A stretch of 64,000 nucleotides of DNA from Sanyastnella coralliicola (lineage in GTDB: Bacteria; Bacteroidota; Bacteroidia; Flavobacteriales_D; Sanyastnellaceae): positions 2,373,501 through 2,437,500 of the forward strand of contig NZ_CP132543.1 in the NCBI RefSeq assembly GCF_030845195.1, written 5' to 3'. A program made the position numbers and the translations under genes. Position 1 is the stretch's first letter. Each line of letters begins with the position of its first letter. This document shows, one piece after another, positions 50,864-58,596 of the stretch. Below the pieces are notes generated by a model. The model made no database searches. It saw only the letters and a program-made list of their open reading frames with translations, and was not told the origin of the DNA.

Positions 50864-52222
50864 ATGAGTGAGCGAAAAAACGCCGGAATTCAAAAAGCCT
50901 GGGCTTTCTATGACTGGGCGAATAGCACCTACGCTTTGGTCATCTCAACGGCCATTTTCCCGATCTTCTACAATGCGAAGACAACCGCTGATGATGGAAG
51001 CACCATGGTGGAATTCTTCGGCGCTAGCTTCGTAAACACCGAACTCTATTCATACGTGATTGCCGCATCACTGATCATGGTAATCATCTTAAGTCCAATG
51101 CTGAGTGGTATCGCAGACGTGACGGGAAGGAAAAAACTCTTCCTTCAACTTTTCTGCTACATCGGATCATTGGGCTGTGCTGGACTCTACTTCTTCGATA
51201 CCGCGCATCTCGAGTGGAGCATGCTGGGCGCCTTTTTAGCAAGCCTAGGGTATTGGAATAGCATTGTCTTCTACAACGCCTATCTCCCTGAGATTGCCGC
51301 GCCTGAAGATCAAGATAAACTCAGCGCCAAAGGCTTTGTCTGGGGGTATGTAGGTAGTGTTCTCCTTCTGGTTATTAACCTCGTGATGATCATGGTCATC
51401 AGCGATGACCTTACCCCTTGGGCCTTCATTATGGTGGCCGTTTGGTGGGCTGGTTTCGCACAAATCACCTTCCGTAAACTTCCGCGCAGCAGCAGACAGA
51501 ACGCTCCGCGACAAGCCATCTGGACCAAAGGATTCAAAGAGCTACGTTCCGTATGGAATCAAATGCAAGGCATGACGCGCTTAAAGCGTTACCTCCTCGC
51601 CTTCTTCGTCTTTAGTATGGCGGTGCAAACCATCATGCTCATGGCGCAGTTCTTCGGCATGAAAGAGGTCTTTGTGATCTCTGACCCATCAGGTGTCGGA
51701 CATGGAGTATTCCCTCCACTCGTGCAGTCTTCAGTTGGATTGGAAACGGCGCAGTTGATCATTGCGATTATCCTCGTACAGTTGATTGCTATTCCAGGTG
51801 CATGGCTTTTCGCCCGTGGTTCTGCTTCCCTTGGAAACATCAACATGTTGATCATCGCATTGATGAGTTGGATTGCCGTATGTATCTTCGCCTTTGTGGT
51901 AGTAGATACGCCGAATGAGTTCTTCTTCGCGGCAGGATGGATTGGATTTATGATGGGAGGAACGCAGGCACTCAGTCGAAGTACCTACTCAAAGTTGCTG
52001 CCGGAAACGGAAGACCATACTTCCTTCTTCAGCTTCTATGACGTAGTAGAGAAAATTGGGATTGTGATCGGTATGTTCTCCTTTGGGTACATTGAAGGAA
52101 TCACGGGTTCTATGAGAAACTCAGTACTCTCGTTGATCGTGTTCTTTACGATCGGTCTACTCCTTCTCTTGTGGATTCCTCGTCAAGGTGGATTCACACC
52201 TCAATCTTCGACGAGCACGTAA
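50864..52222 (+). CDS. UMF1-family MFS transporter
   Basis: A 452-residue membrane protein with 12 predicted helices and the UMF1/Atg22-like start IQKAWAFYDWANSTYALVISTAIFP. Late motifs include GGTQALSRSTYSKLLPE near 365-381 and SFYDVVEKIG. Substrate unknown; amino acid efflux is known for the yeast relative. Its end overlaps the end of the convergent OmpA-like gene by 22 bp. Confidence 0.9.
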   Translation: MSERKNAGIQKAWAFYDWANSTYALVISTAIFPIFYNAKTTADDGSTMVEFFGASFVNTELYSYVIAASLIMVIILSPMLSGIADVTGRKKLFLQLFCYIGSLGCAGLYFFDTAHLEWSMLGAFLASLGYWNSIVFYNAYLPEIAAPEDQDKLSAKGFVWGYVGSVLLLVINLVMIMVISDDLTPWAFIMVAVWWAGFAQITFRKLPRSSRQNAPRQAIWTKGFKELRSVWNQMQGMTRLKRYLLAFFVFSMAVQTIMLMAQFFGMKEVFVISDPSGVGHGVFPPLVQSSVGLETAQLIIAIILVQLIAIPGAWLFARGSASLGNINMLIIALMSWIAVCIFAFVVVDTPNEFFFAAGWIGFMMGGTQALSRSTYSKLLPETEDHTSFFSFYDVVEKIGIVIGMFSFGYIEGITGSMRNSVLSLIVFFTIGLLLLLWIPRQGGFTPQSSTST

Positions 52223-53334
52223 TTTCTTCGCAAGACGGCGAAGTCCACTCGTCGGTTTTGAGCTCTTCCTTCCGCGGTATCATTGTCAGCCGCCGGATCA
52301 TCACTTCCGTACCATTCTAGCTGGAGACGCACCGGGTCAATGCCTAAGTACTTCAGGTAATTCATCACCGCACGCGCTCGGTGCTCACTGAGCTTCACGT
52401 TATGTCCTTCACGACCGATGACGTCGGTATGTCCGTTCACACGAACAATCATGTACTTGTTGCGACGCAGCATGGCTGACGTCTCTTCCAGCTTCACTTT
52501 GGCTTCCTCTGTAAGGGTTGAATCATCAAAGGCGAAGTAGACGGTTTCTAGGCTGATCTCCGTCATTTCCTCCAATTGGAGAGGTGGATCATGCACTTCA
52601 CCACGGATCTTATCGTTGACGCAGCTGCATTCCTCTCGGGTCTTCACGGAATAAACATTCACCTCATCAACGTAGATATAGGCCCAATTACTTGATTCAT
52701 CTGCGCCTTCTAGAGCTGTGCGCTTGAGCTTGTTGATTTGCTTATCACTCTTAAAGTTTCCAATGGTCAAGTACTGCTCCCCTCCTTTCGCGGTGAATGT
52801 ATCTGAGAGTTTCACCCATTGATCTGTGTAATCCACAATGTGCAAACGTGGGTTGACCATTTGTCCGTCAGCTTCGATAAGCTTTTGTCCTTGTCCGCGA
52901 ACGGCACTTTGGGTGAAGTAGGCTCCGATGCCGTCGGTGACATACAACGCGAGGTCTCCCGTGCTTACCCAAAATTCCACACACACCATTTCACCGGCGC
53001 CTAGTTTGCGGGTGAGTTTGGTTTGAATGTACTCGCGGTAATTTCTTTTTGTGGAAGTGTAAGTAACAAGACCGGCGTAGGCGTCCCCTTCGAATGCTGG
53101 CTGAGAACCTGCAATATTCTTTGGAACTCCAGCCTTGTTGGTGTTGCACAAATCAAAGTGATCAGGTGTAGCCTCTGAAGGTTGTTTCCAGCCTTCGAGG
53201 GTTTTGAGGCTCGTGGTGTTGTAGCTCGTCGGACAATACTTCTTCTCCTCGAATCCGCCATTACGGACCAAGTTTTGAGCAGAGATGCCTTCGGCGATAG
53301 CCAGCAACAGAAAGAAAGTGATCAACTTGTGCAT
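52201..53334 (-). CDS. OmpA-family protein, paralogue 1
   Basis: A 377-residue exported protein with a signal peptide (about 1-19, ending ISAQN). An N-terminal beta-sandwich-like domain (about 20-240) begins NLVRNGGFEE and ends YIYVDEVNVYSVKTREECSC. The OmpA peptidoglycan-binding domain (about 265-377) contains YFAFDDSTLTEEA, VNGHTDVIGREGHN and LSEHRARAVMNYL. The same layout is found in the next gene upstream, so they are tandem paralogues, separated by a terminator. Confidence 0.9.
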   Translation of the reverse strand: MHKLITFFLLLAIAEGISAQNLVRNGGFEEKKYCPTSYNTTSLKTLEGWKQPSEATPDHFDLCNTNKAGVPKNIAGSQPAFEGDAYAGLVTYTSTKRNYREYIQTKLTRKLGAGEMVCVEFWVSTGDLALYVTDGIGAYFTQSAVRGQGQKLIEADGQMVNPRLHIVDYTDQWVKLSDTFTAKGGEQYLTIGNFKSDKQINKLKRTALEGADESSNWAYIYVDEVNVYSVKTREECSCVNDKIRGEVHDPPLQLEEMTEISLETVYFAFDDSTLTEEAKVKLEETSAMLRRNKYMIVRVNGHTDVIGREGHNVKLSEHRARAVMNYLKYLGIDPVRLQLEWYGSDDPAADNDTAEGRAQNRRVDFAVLRRNYVLVED

Positions 53335-53427
53335 TGCGTGTGAAGGTCTGAATTTTCATAACGCTTCATCATCCTTAACGGTAGAAGCGCCCACCTTAGT
53401 TTGTTGAAAACACAAAGTGTGCCAATG

Positions 53428-53459
53428 AAAAAAGGCCATCCGTTATGGATGGCCTTTTC
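53428..53459 (-). terminator. Terminator between the OmpA paralogues
   Basis: AAAAGGCCATCC-GTTAT-GGATGGCCTTTT, a long perfect stem with T-runs on both strands; it lies 18 bp after the stop of the 53477 gene. Confidence 0.9.
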
Positions 53460-53476
53460 AATCTATTCATTTGAAC

Positions 53477-54658
53477 CTACTTGCGGATCACAAAGACCAC
53501 GCGTCGGTTCTGTGCTTTACTCAAGTCCGTAGGACGAGTATTCGCAGGATCAGTATTCTCTTTTGTGAGTGTAATCAAACGACTTTCTGAAATGCCTTTC
53601 GATACGAGGTAGCGAACGGCTTGCTCAGCGCGTTGTTTACCAAGATCGCGGTAACGTACGTTGATTTTCGCTTCATCAAACTCATCGTTATCACAGTGTC
53701 CGATCACCTCTAGTTTCCAATCTGGGTTATCGTTTAGGATGCGAACCATTTCATCAAGTGTCTTCATTCCAGCAGAAGTCAATGACTTCTTCATAGAAGC
53801 GTAGTACACAGCTGAAACACTTACGATTTCAGAATCAGACATGTTTTCGTCAATCACGGTAGAAGAACCGTAGATCAAATCTGGTGCACGGTCAGCAGCA
53901 GGATCACATGAACACTGAGACTTCGCTTCGATAGGGTATACCTTGACATCGTCAATGTAGTAGTACGCATCGTAAGTCTGAACCCCAGTCACATCACGAG
54001 GACGCTTCATCTTAGGAAGCTCAAGGTCTTGATCAGATCCGAAACAACCGATCATCATATACTCTTCTTGGCCCGTTCCAACGAACACCCCACAGATCGT
54101 TTCCCATCCGTCTTGTACAGTGATTGGCTTATTTGAACGGTGCTTAATGTGAATGTCGTTCAAGTCACGCACCATTGCCCCTGTATTCGGCTGAATCGTC
54201 TTGCGGTCAACGAATGCCGCTCCGATGTAGTTCGCGCCGTACTTCGAAAGGTCAGCAAGTGACACTTTGAATTCAACACAGTACATCTGGTTCTTTTCAA
54301 GATCATCTTTCAGCTCCACTGCGATGTACGAACGTGTTTTCTTCTTGTCTTTTGTGTAGGCACGGAAACCAGCGTATAGATCCCCGCTTGCCGCTTCTTG
54401 ATTACCAAAAGAGTTCTCAGGAATGCTCACCTTCTCAGAACGGATACCAGCAGCAAAAAGATCTGCAGGTGCCTTCGTTGCACTGTACCAGTTGTCGCAC
54501 AAGTCGTCTAGCATACCGTAAGACTTCAGTGGTTTTGTGTTTGCCGACTCAAAATCTCCGTTCGGAACTAGGTTGATGTCTTCCTCTTCATCTTGAGCGA
54601 TCATAGCTACAGAAGCAGCAATCATCGCGAACAAGAGTAGCATTCGCTTCATATTCAT
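53477..54658 (-). CDS. OmpA-family protein, paralogue 2
   Basis: A 393-residue exported protein with a signal peptide (about 1-21, ending MIAQDE). The N-terminal domain begins NLVPNGDFES and ends YYYIDDVKVYPIEAKSQCSC, matching paralogue 1 in order and in the CSC ending. The C-terminal OmpA domain (about 275-393) contains VIGHCDNDEFDEAKI and LGKQRAEQAVRYLVSKGI. It lies 5 bp after hemE, so it may be cotranscribed with it. Confidence 0.9.
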   Translation of the reverse strand: MNMKRMLLLFAMIAASVAMIAQDEEEDINLVPNGDFESANTKPLKSYGMLDDLCDNWYSATKAPADLFAAGIRSEKVSIPENSFGNQEAASGDLYAGFRAYTKDKKKTRSYIAVELKDDLEKNQMYCVEFKVSLADLSKYGANYIGAAFVDRKTIQPNTGAMVRDLNDIHIKHRSNKPITVQDGWETICGVFVGTGQEEYMMIGCFGSDQDLELPKMKRPRDVTGVQTYDAYYYIDDVKVYPIEAKSQCSCDPAADRAPDLIYGSSTVIDENMSDSEIVSVSAVYYASMKKSLTSAGMKTLDEMVRILNDNPDWKLEVIGHCDNDEFDEAKINVRYRDLGKQRAEQAVRYLVSKGISESRLITLTKENTDPANTRPTDLSKAQNRRVVFVIRK

Positions 54659-54663
54659 GATTG

Positions 54664-55686
54664 TTAGTATTCTTTGATTGTTTGAATAAAGGTCCTCACT
54701 CTCTCCGGGTCTATGTCAGGATAGACACCGTGGCCCAAGTTAGCAATATGCCTGTGGCCGCCAAAACGGCGCAGCATCTCTTTTGTATGTTCAATCACCT
54801 GATCGTGTGTACCATAAAGCGTACTTGGATCGAGATTTCCTTGTAGTGTCTTCGTATCTCCAACGATTTCACGAGCGCGTTCAGGAGCGATATTCCAATC
54901 TAAACCGAGCGTTTCACAGTTCAGTGTCGCCAGGTCTTCGAAGAAGTGTCCGCCGCCCTTGGCGAATACCGTTACCGGTACTTCCGTGATGGCATCACAG
55001 ATACGTTTCATGTAAGGCATGGCGAACTTGTTGTAGAGCTCTTTACTCAAGACACCTGCCCAACTGTCAAAGACTTGTACTAAGTCTGCCCCGGCAGCAA
55101 CCTGCGCTTTGAGGTAGACGATAGTAGCCTCCGTGATCTGTTCAAGCAAGGTCCGTGCCAAGACCTCATCTTCCCATAGCAAACGACGTGCTTTAGCCCA
55201 TGCTTTGGTCCCCTTTCCTTCGATCATATAACAAAGGATAGTCCACGGTGCGCCTGCGAATCCGATCAATGGCACACGCCCGTCAAGTTCCTTTTTCGTG
55301 ATCTTGATCGCGTCAAGCACGTAACCCAAATGTTCCTCTGGTTCCACCAAATGGAGACGATTGAGGTCATTTCGGGAATTAATTACTTCAGGAAAACGCG
55401 GTCCTACCTTCTCTACCAACTCATAGGGCAAGCCCATCGCCTCAGGAATCACAAGGATATCAGAGAAGATAATGGCAGCATCTACACCAAGCAGATCTAC
55501 TGGCTGGATGGTAACTTCTGCAGCACGCTCTGGTGTTTCCACCAACTCTTTAAAGCCACTTAAGCTCTCGCGGACAGCACGATATTCTGGGAGGATTCTT
55601 CCCGCTTGGCGCATAAGCCAAACAGGTGTGCGCTCGGTTTTTTCACCCCGAGCTGCACGAAGAAGCAGGTCATTCTTCAATTGCAT
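54664..55686 (-). CDS. hemE: Uroporphyrinogen decarboxylase
   Basis: Haem synthesis enzyme converting uroporphyrinogen III to coproporphyrinogen III. The 340-residue protein has the N-terminal signature [16 protein letters not shown] at about 22-37, [12 protein letters not shown] near 75-86, GFAGAPWTI near 143, and [14 protein letters not shown] at the C-terminus. The promoter element TACTTTTG lies 5 bp before the ATG. Confidence 0.97.
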   Translation of the reverse strand: MQLKNDLLLRAARGEKTERTPVWLMRQAGRILPEYRAVRESLSGFKELVETPERAAEVTIQPVDLLGVDAAIIFSDILVIPEAMGLPYELVEKVGPRFPEVINSRNDLNRLHLVEPEEHLGYVLDAIKITKKELDGRVPLIGFAGAPWTILCYMIEGKGTKAWAKARRLLWEDEVLARTLLEQITEATIVYLKAQVAAGADLVQVFDSWAGVLSKELYNKFAMPYMKRICDAITEVPVTVFAKGGGHFFEDLATLNCETLGLDWNIAPERAREIVGDTKTLQGNLDPSTLYGTHDQVIEHTKEMLRRFGGHRHIANLGHGVYPDIDPERVRTFIQTIKEY

Positions 55687-55691
55687 GGGTG

Positions 55692-55699
55692 CAAAAGTA
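55692..55699 (-). promoter_or_regulatory. Bacteroidota -7 element of hemE
   Basis: TACTTTTG on the minus strand matches TAnnTTTG, 5 bp before the ATG. Confidence 0.6.
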
Positions 55700-55708
55700 C
55701 GGTTTCAC

Positions 55709-56743
55709 TTAATTCATTAGCTCCTGAATGAGCTGTCGATGTAGATCTAACATTGGCATCGTACCACCGGCCATTCCTTTGACCACCTTGTCATACTTAC
55801 GTAAGACACTGATATTCTGCATGGTCTTGAGCTCTGGAATATTCGCCGCAGCCGCGCGATAACTGTCAACTACGTGCCAGGGTAGCTTCATTTTCCTGGC
55901 CACATTGTTGTTCGACTTATCTCTTTCTCCGTGATAGATCATCAACTTCGAATAGAAAGAGAATAGAAAGCCTAAGGTCATGTAAATCGGGTGTTCCTTT
56001 TGGTTCGCCGCGAAATAATTCATGATTTGATTCGCCTTCACATGATCAGCTGAAGCAATAGCCGTCTGCAATTCGAACACATTGTAGTCTTTCGAAATAC
56101 CGATGTACTTCTCCACGTGTGCCGCAGTGATGGTCTCCGTATCTCCTACCGTGAATTGCAGCTTTTCGATGGCATGCATCACTTTTGACAGGTCACTACC
56201 CAAATACTCAGAAAGAATAAAGGCCACCTCCTGAGAGATGTTGATTCCTTTCTGATTTCCTTGAGCTACGATCCATCCTGGAAGGCGATCTTGAGAAATC
56301 TTCTCGGCTTGGAACACTTCTCCTACGGCAGCCAAGGCCTTGAATACTTTGGTGTTCCCTGCTAGCTTCTTGTACTTATGCGCAAAGACCAACACCGTGG
56401 TTGGTGTCGCATTTTCGCAATACTTCTGGAGGTAATCTCGGTCAGCTTCACGACGCCAACCATCTAAATCTTGCGCCTCCTTGACAATCACCAATTGGCG
56501 TTCAGCCATCATGGGGAATCGTTGCGAAGCAGATACTACTTGTTCAATGGAACTGTCTTTCCCGTAGAAGATCGACATGTTGAAATCGCGCTCGTGTTCT
56601 TCGAGCGTATACTTTTCAAAATCAGATACCAGCTCATCGATAAACCACGCTTCGTCTCCTTGAAGAAGGTAGACGGGTTTGAAGTCGCGACTTTGAATCG
56701 CACTGCGTAAGTCTTCGAAAGATGTACCTGATTTTTTCGCCAT
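55709..56743 (-). CDS. holA: DNA polymerase III subunit delta
   Basis: Clamp-loader subunit. The 344-residue length is right. Typical segments are YLLQGDEAWFIDELVSDF at 24-41, FPMMAERQLVIVKEAQDL near 75-92 and VFELQTAIASADHVKA near 213. It lies 3 bp downstream of the AMP nucleosidase gene, so the two form an operon. Confidence 0.93.
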   Translation of the reverse strand: MAKKSGTSFEDLRSAIQSRDFKPVYLLQGDEAWFIDELVSDFEKYTLEEHERDFNMSIFYGKDSSIEQVVSASQRFPMMAERQLVIVKEAQDLDGWRREADRDYLQKYCENATPTTVLVFAHKYKKLAGNTKVFKALAAVGEVFQAEKISQDRLPGWIVAQGNQKGINISQEVAFILSEYLGSDLSKVMHAIEKLQFTVGDTETITAAHVEKYIGISKDYNVFELQTAIASADHVKANQIMNYFAANQKEHPIYMTLGFLFSFYSKLMIYHGERDKSNNNVARKMKLPWHVVDSYRAAAANIPELKTMQNISVLRKYDKVVKGMAGGTMPMLDLHRQLIQELMN

Positions 56744-56746
56744 GAT

Positions 56747-57520
56747 CTAGTCCCAACGGAGGTGTCGGATCGATCGCCCTTCATTCTGCAATTCAGCTAA
56801 GGCCTCGATTCCGATTTTCAGGTGCAAATCAACGAAATTCCGTGTGATCTTGGCATCGCTTTCTTCAGTTTTTACACCGTCTGGAACCATCGGCTGGTCG
56901 CTCACCAACAACAGCGCTCCGATGGGAATTTTATTAGCGAAACCGACTGAAAACAAGGTCGCTGTTTCCATATCAATCGCCGTAGCACGAATACCTCTCA
57001 AGTATTCCTTAAAATCTTCATCGTGCTCCCAAACGCGACGGTTGGTGGTGTATACGGTTCCCGTCCAGTAATCAATGTTATGGTCGCGAACGGTAGAAGA
57101 AATGGCACGCTGAAGCGCGAAACTAGGTAGTGCCGGCACTTCTGGTGGGAAGTAGTCATCTGAGGCTCCTTCCCCGCGAATACCGGCAATCGGAAGAATA
57201 ATATCACCAAGCTTGTTCTTGCGTTTCAATCCACCACACTTTCCAAGGAAGAGTACTGCCTTTGGTGTGATTGCCGAAAGAAGATCCATAATCGTAGCGG
57301 CATTGGCACTTCCCATTCCGAAGTTGATAAGCGTGACGTTTTCCGAGGTAGCATTCGGCATCGAACGATCACGTCCGTTGACCTCTACTCCCTTCCACTC
57401 CGCAAACTTCGTTACGTAGTTATCGAAATTGGTCAGTAGAATGTACTCACCAAAATCTTCCAATTCCATTCCGGTATACCGCGGTAACCAGTTCTCTACA
57501 ATCTCTTTCTTCGACTCCAT
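56747..57520 (-). CDS. amn: AMP nucleosidase
   Basis: Hydrolyses AMP to adenine and ribose 5-phosphate, within the nucleoside phosphorylase fold. The 257-residue protein is the short form common in Bacteroidota. It shows LINFGMGSANAATIMDLLSAI near 65-85, FLGKCGGLKRK near 95, IDMETATLFSVGFANKIPIGALLLVSD near 180-206. ATG 57520 (MESKKEI) is chosen; the longer ORF from 57574 crosses the promoter and start of the divergent gene. Confidence 0.92.
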   Translation of the reverse strand: MESKKEIVENWLPRYTGMELEDFGEYILLTNFDNYVTKFAEWKGVEVNGRDRSMPNATSENVTLINFGMGSANAATIMDLLSAITPKAVLFLGKCGGLKRKNKLGDIILPIAGIRGEGASDDYFPPEVPALPSFALQRAISSTVRDHNIDYWTGTVYTTNRRVWEHDEDFKEYLRGIRATAIDMETATLFSVGFANKIPIGALLLVSDQPMVPDGVKTEESDAKITRNFVDLHLKIGIEALAELQNEGRSIRHLRWD

Positions 57521-57531
57521 AGTTTGAATTA

Positions 57532-57539
57532 TACCTTTG
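57532..57539 (+). promoter_or_regulatory. Bacteroidota -7 element before the HSDR_N_2 gene
   Basis: TACCTTTG matches TAnnTTTG and ends 4 bp before GTG 57544. Confidence 0.6.
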
Positions 57540-57543
57540 TGAT

Positions 57544-57984
57544 GTGCAGGAATTGAATCTCCCTCCTCACCCATTCAAACTTAAGCGGGTAGAAGGGCAA
57601 ACACAAATATTTGACACCTTTCGCAAGAAATGGCTCGTGTTGACCCCTGAAGAATGGGTCAGACAGCACTTTGCCATGTACCTCTGCGCCTTCGGTTATC
57701 CTGCCGGACTTATTAGTCTAGAACGTTTGGTGAAGATCAATGGTATGTCAAAGCGTGCTGATATTGTTGTTTTTGATCCACAAGGGAACCCCTTCCTCCT
57801 TGTTGAGTGCAAGGCTCCTAGCATTTCGATTACCCAGGATACCATCGATCAAGCAGCTCGCTATAACAGTCAACTTCGCGTCCCTCACATCCTGTTAACC
57901 AATGGATTGCAGCACTTTGCCTTGCATACTGACGCTGACGGAGCCATGACTTTTCAAGAAAATATCCCTGTTTATCCTTTTTAA
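57544..57984 (+). CDS. Type I restriction R-subunit N-terminal domain protein (HSDR_N_2)
   Basis: A 146-residue stand-alone nuclease-fold protein that starts with GTG. PD-(D/E)xK core residues are Asp73 in SKRADIVVFD and Glu88-x-Lys90 in FLLVECKAP. No helicase part follows, so it is not a restriction enzyme by itself. Proteins like this sit next to holA in many Bacteroidota; their role is unknown. It is divergent from the amn-holA operon (23-bp gap). Confidence 0.85.
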   Translation: MQELNLPPHPFKLKRVEGQTQIFDTFRKKWLVLTPEEWVRQHFAMYLCAFGYPAGLISLERLVKINGMSKRADIVVFDPQGNPFLLVECKAPSISITQDTIDQAARYNSQLRVPHILLTNGLQHFALHTDADGAMTFQENIPVYPF

Positions 57985-58008
57985 GTCGCTAGCGCGGAAC
58001 CAATCTCG

Positions 58009-58016
58009 TACTTTTG
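58009..58016 (+). promoter_or_regulatory. Bacteroidota -7 element of the DUF5606 gene
   Basis: TACTTTTG matches TAnnTTTG, 24 bp before the ATG. The genome motif CGCTAGCGCGGAA (57987-57999) lies in its upstream spacer. Confidence 0.6.
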
Positions 58017-58040
58017 CAACGCTAAAATTTTCAGCACCAC

Positions 58041-58496
58041 ATGGAACTAAACGATATTCTAGCTATTAGCGGAAAGTCAGGACTCTTCCGCATGATCTCG
58101 AATAATGGAGCACGATTGATCGTGGAATCAATGGTAGACGGTAAGAAAATGCCTGTATCTGCTACGCACAAGATCAGTGCCCTCGGCGATATCGCCATCT
58201 TCACCATCGAAGAAGATGTACCTCTTGGAGAGGTATTCGACATGATGTACGAGAAAACAGGTGGAGAACAAGGACCATCTCACAAGGATGACCCGAAAGA
58301 ACTACGCTCATTCCTGAACGAACTCCTCGACGAGTTGGATCACGACCGCGTATACGATAGTGACCTCAAGAAGCTCTTCCAATGGTACAACATCCTCCAT
58401 GTTAACGGAGCCTTCGAAGAGGAAGAAACAAAAGAAGAGGTAGAGGAAGAATTAAAGGAAGAAGGAAAAGAAGAAGTAGAATCTAAAGGAGAATAA
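58041..58496 (+). CDS. DUF5606 family protein
   Basis: A 151-residue conserved Bacteroidota protein of unknown function. It has ELNDILAISGKSGLFRMISN at 2-21 (a Tudor/SH3-like beta part), LGEVFDMMYEKTGG, and LRSFLNELLDELDHDRVYDSDLKKLFQWYNIL near 92-123, followed by a Glu/Lys-rich tail. The tail is nearly pure GAA/AAA/GAG codons and may be repeat-expanded. Confidence 0.9.
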   Translation: MELNDILAISGKSGLFRMISNNGARLIVESMVDGKKMPVSATHKISALGDIAIFTIEEDVPLGEVFDMMYEKTGGEQGPSHKDDPKELRSFLNELLDELDHDRVYDSDLKKLFQWYNILHVNGAFEEEETKEEVEEELKEEGKEEVESKGE

Positions 58497-58519
58497 GAGA
58501 TTGAGATGGATCAAACCAT

Positions 58520-58596
58520 CTTAAAATTCTAATTCTCATTCTAATTCTCACCTTCATTCTCATTCTCATTCTAACTCTAATTCTCACTCTATTATC
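58520..58596. repeat. Hexamer CT-rich tract
   Basis: AATTCT/CATTCT/AACTCT words in 6-bp register (about 12 units) occupy nearly the whole gap to the peptidase start at 58597. Confidence 0.85.

Noticed and set aside
57544-57984. Restriction-modification system
   Set aside because: Only the HSDR_N-like nuclease domain is present; no helicase, specificity or methylase gene lies nearby.
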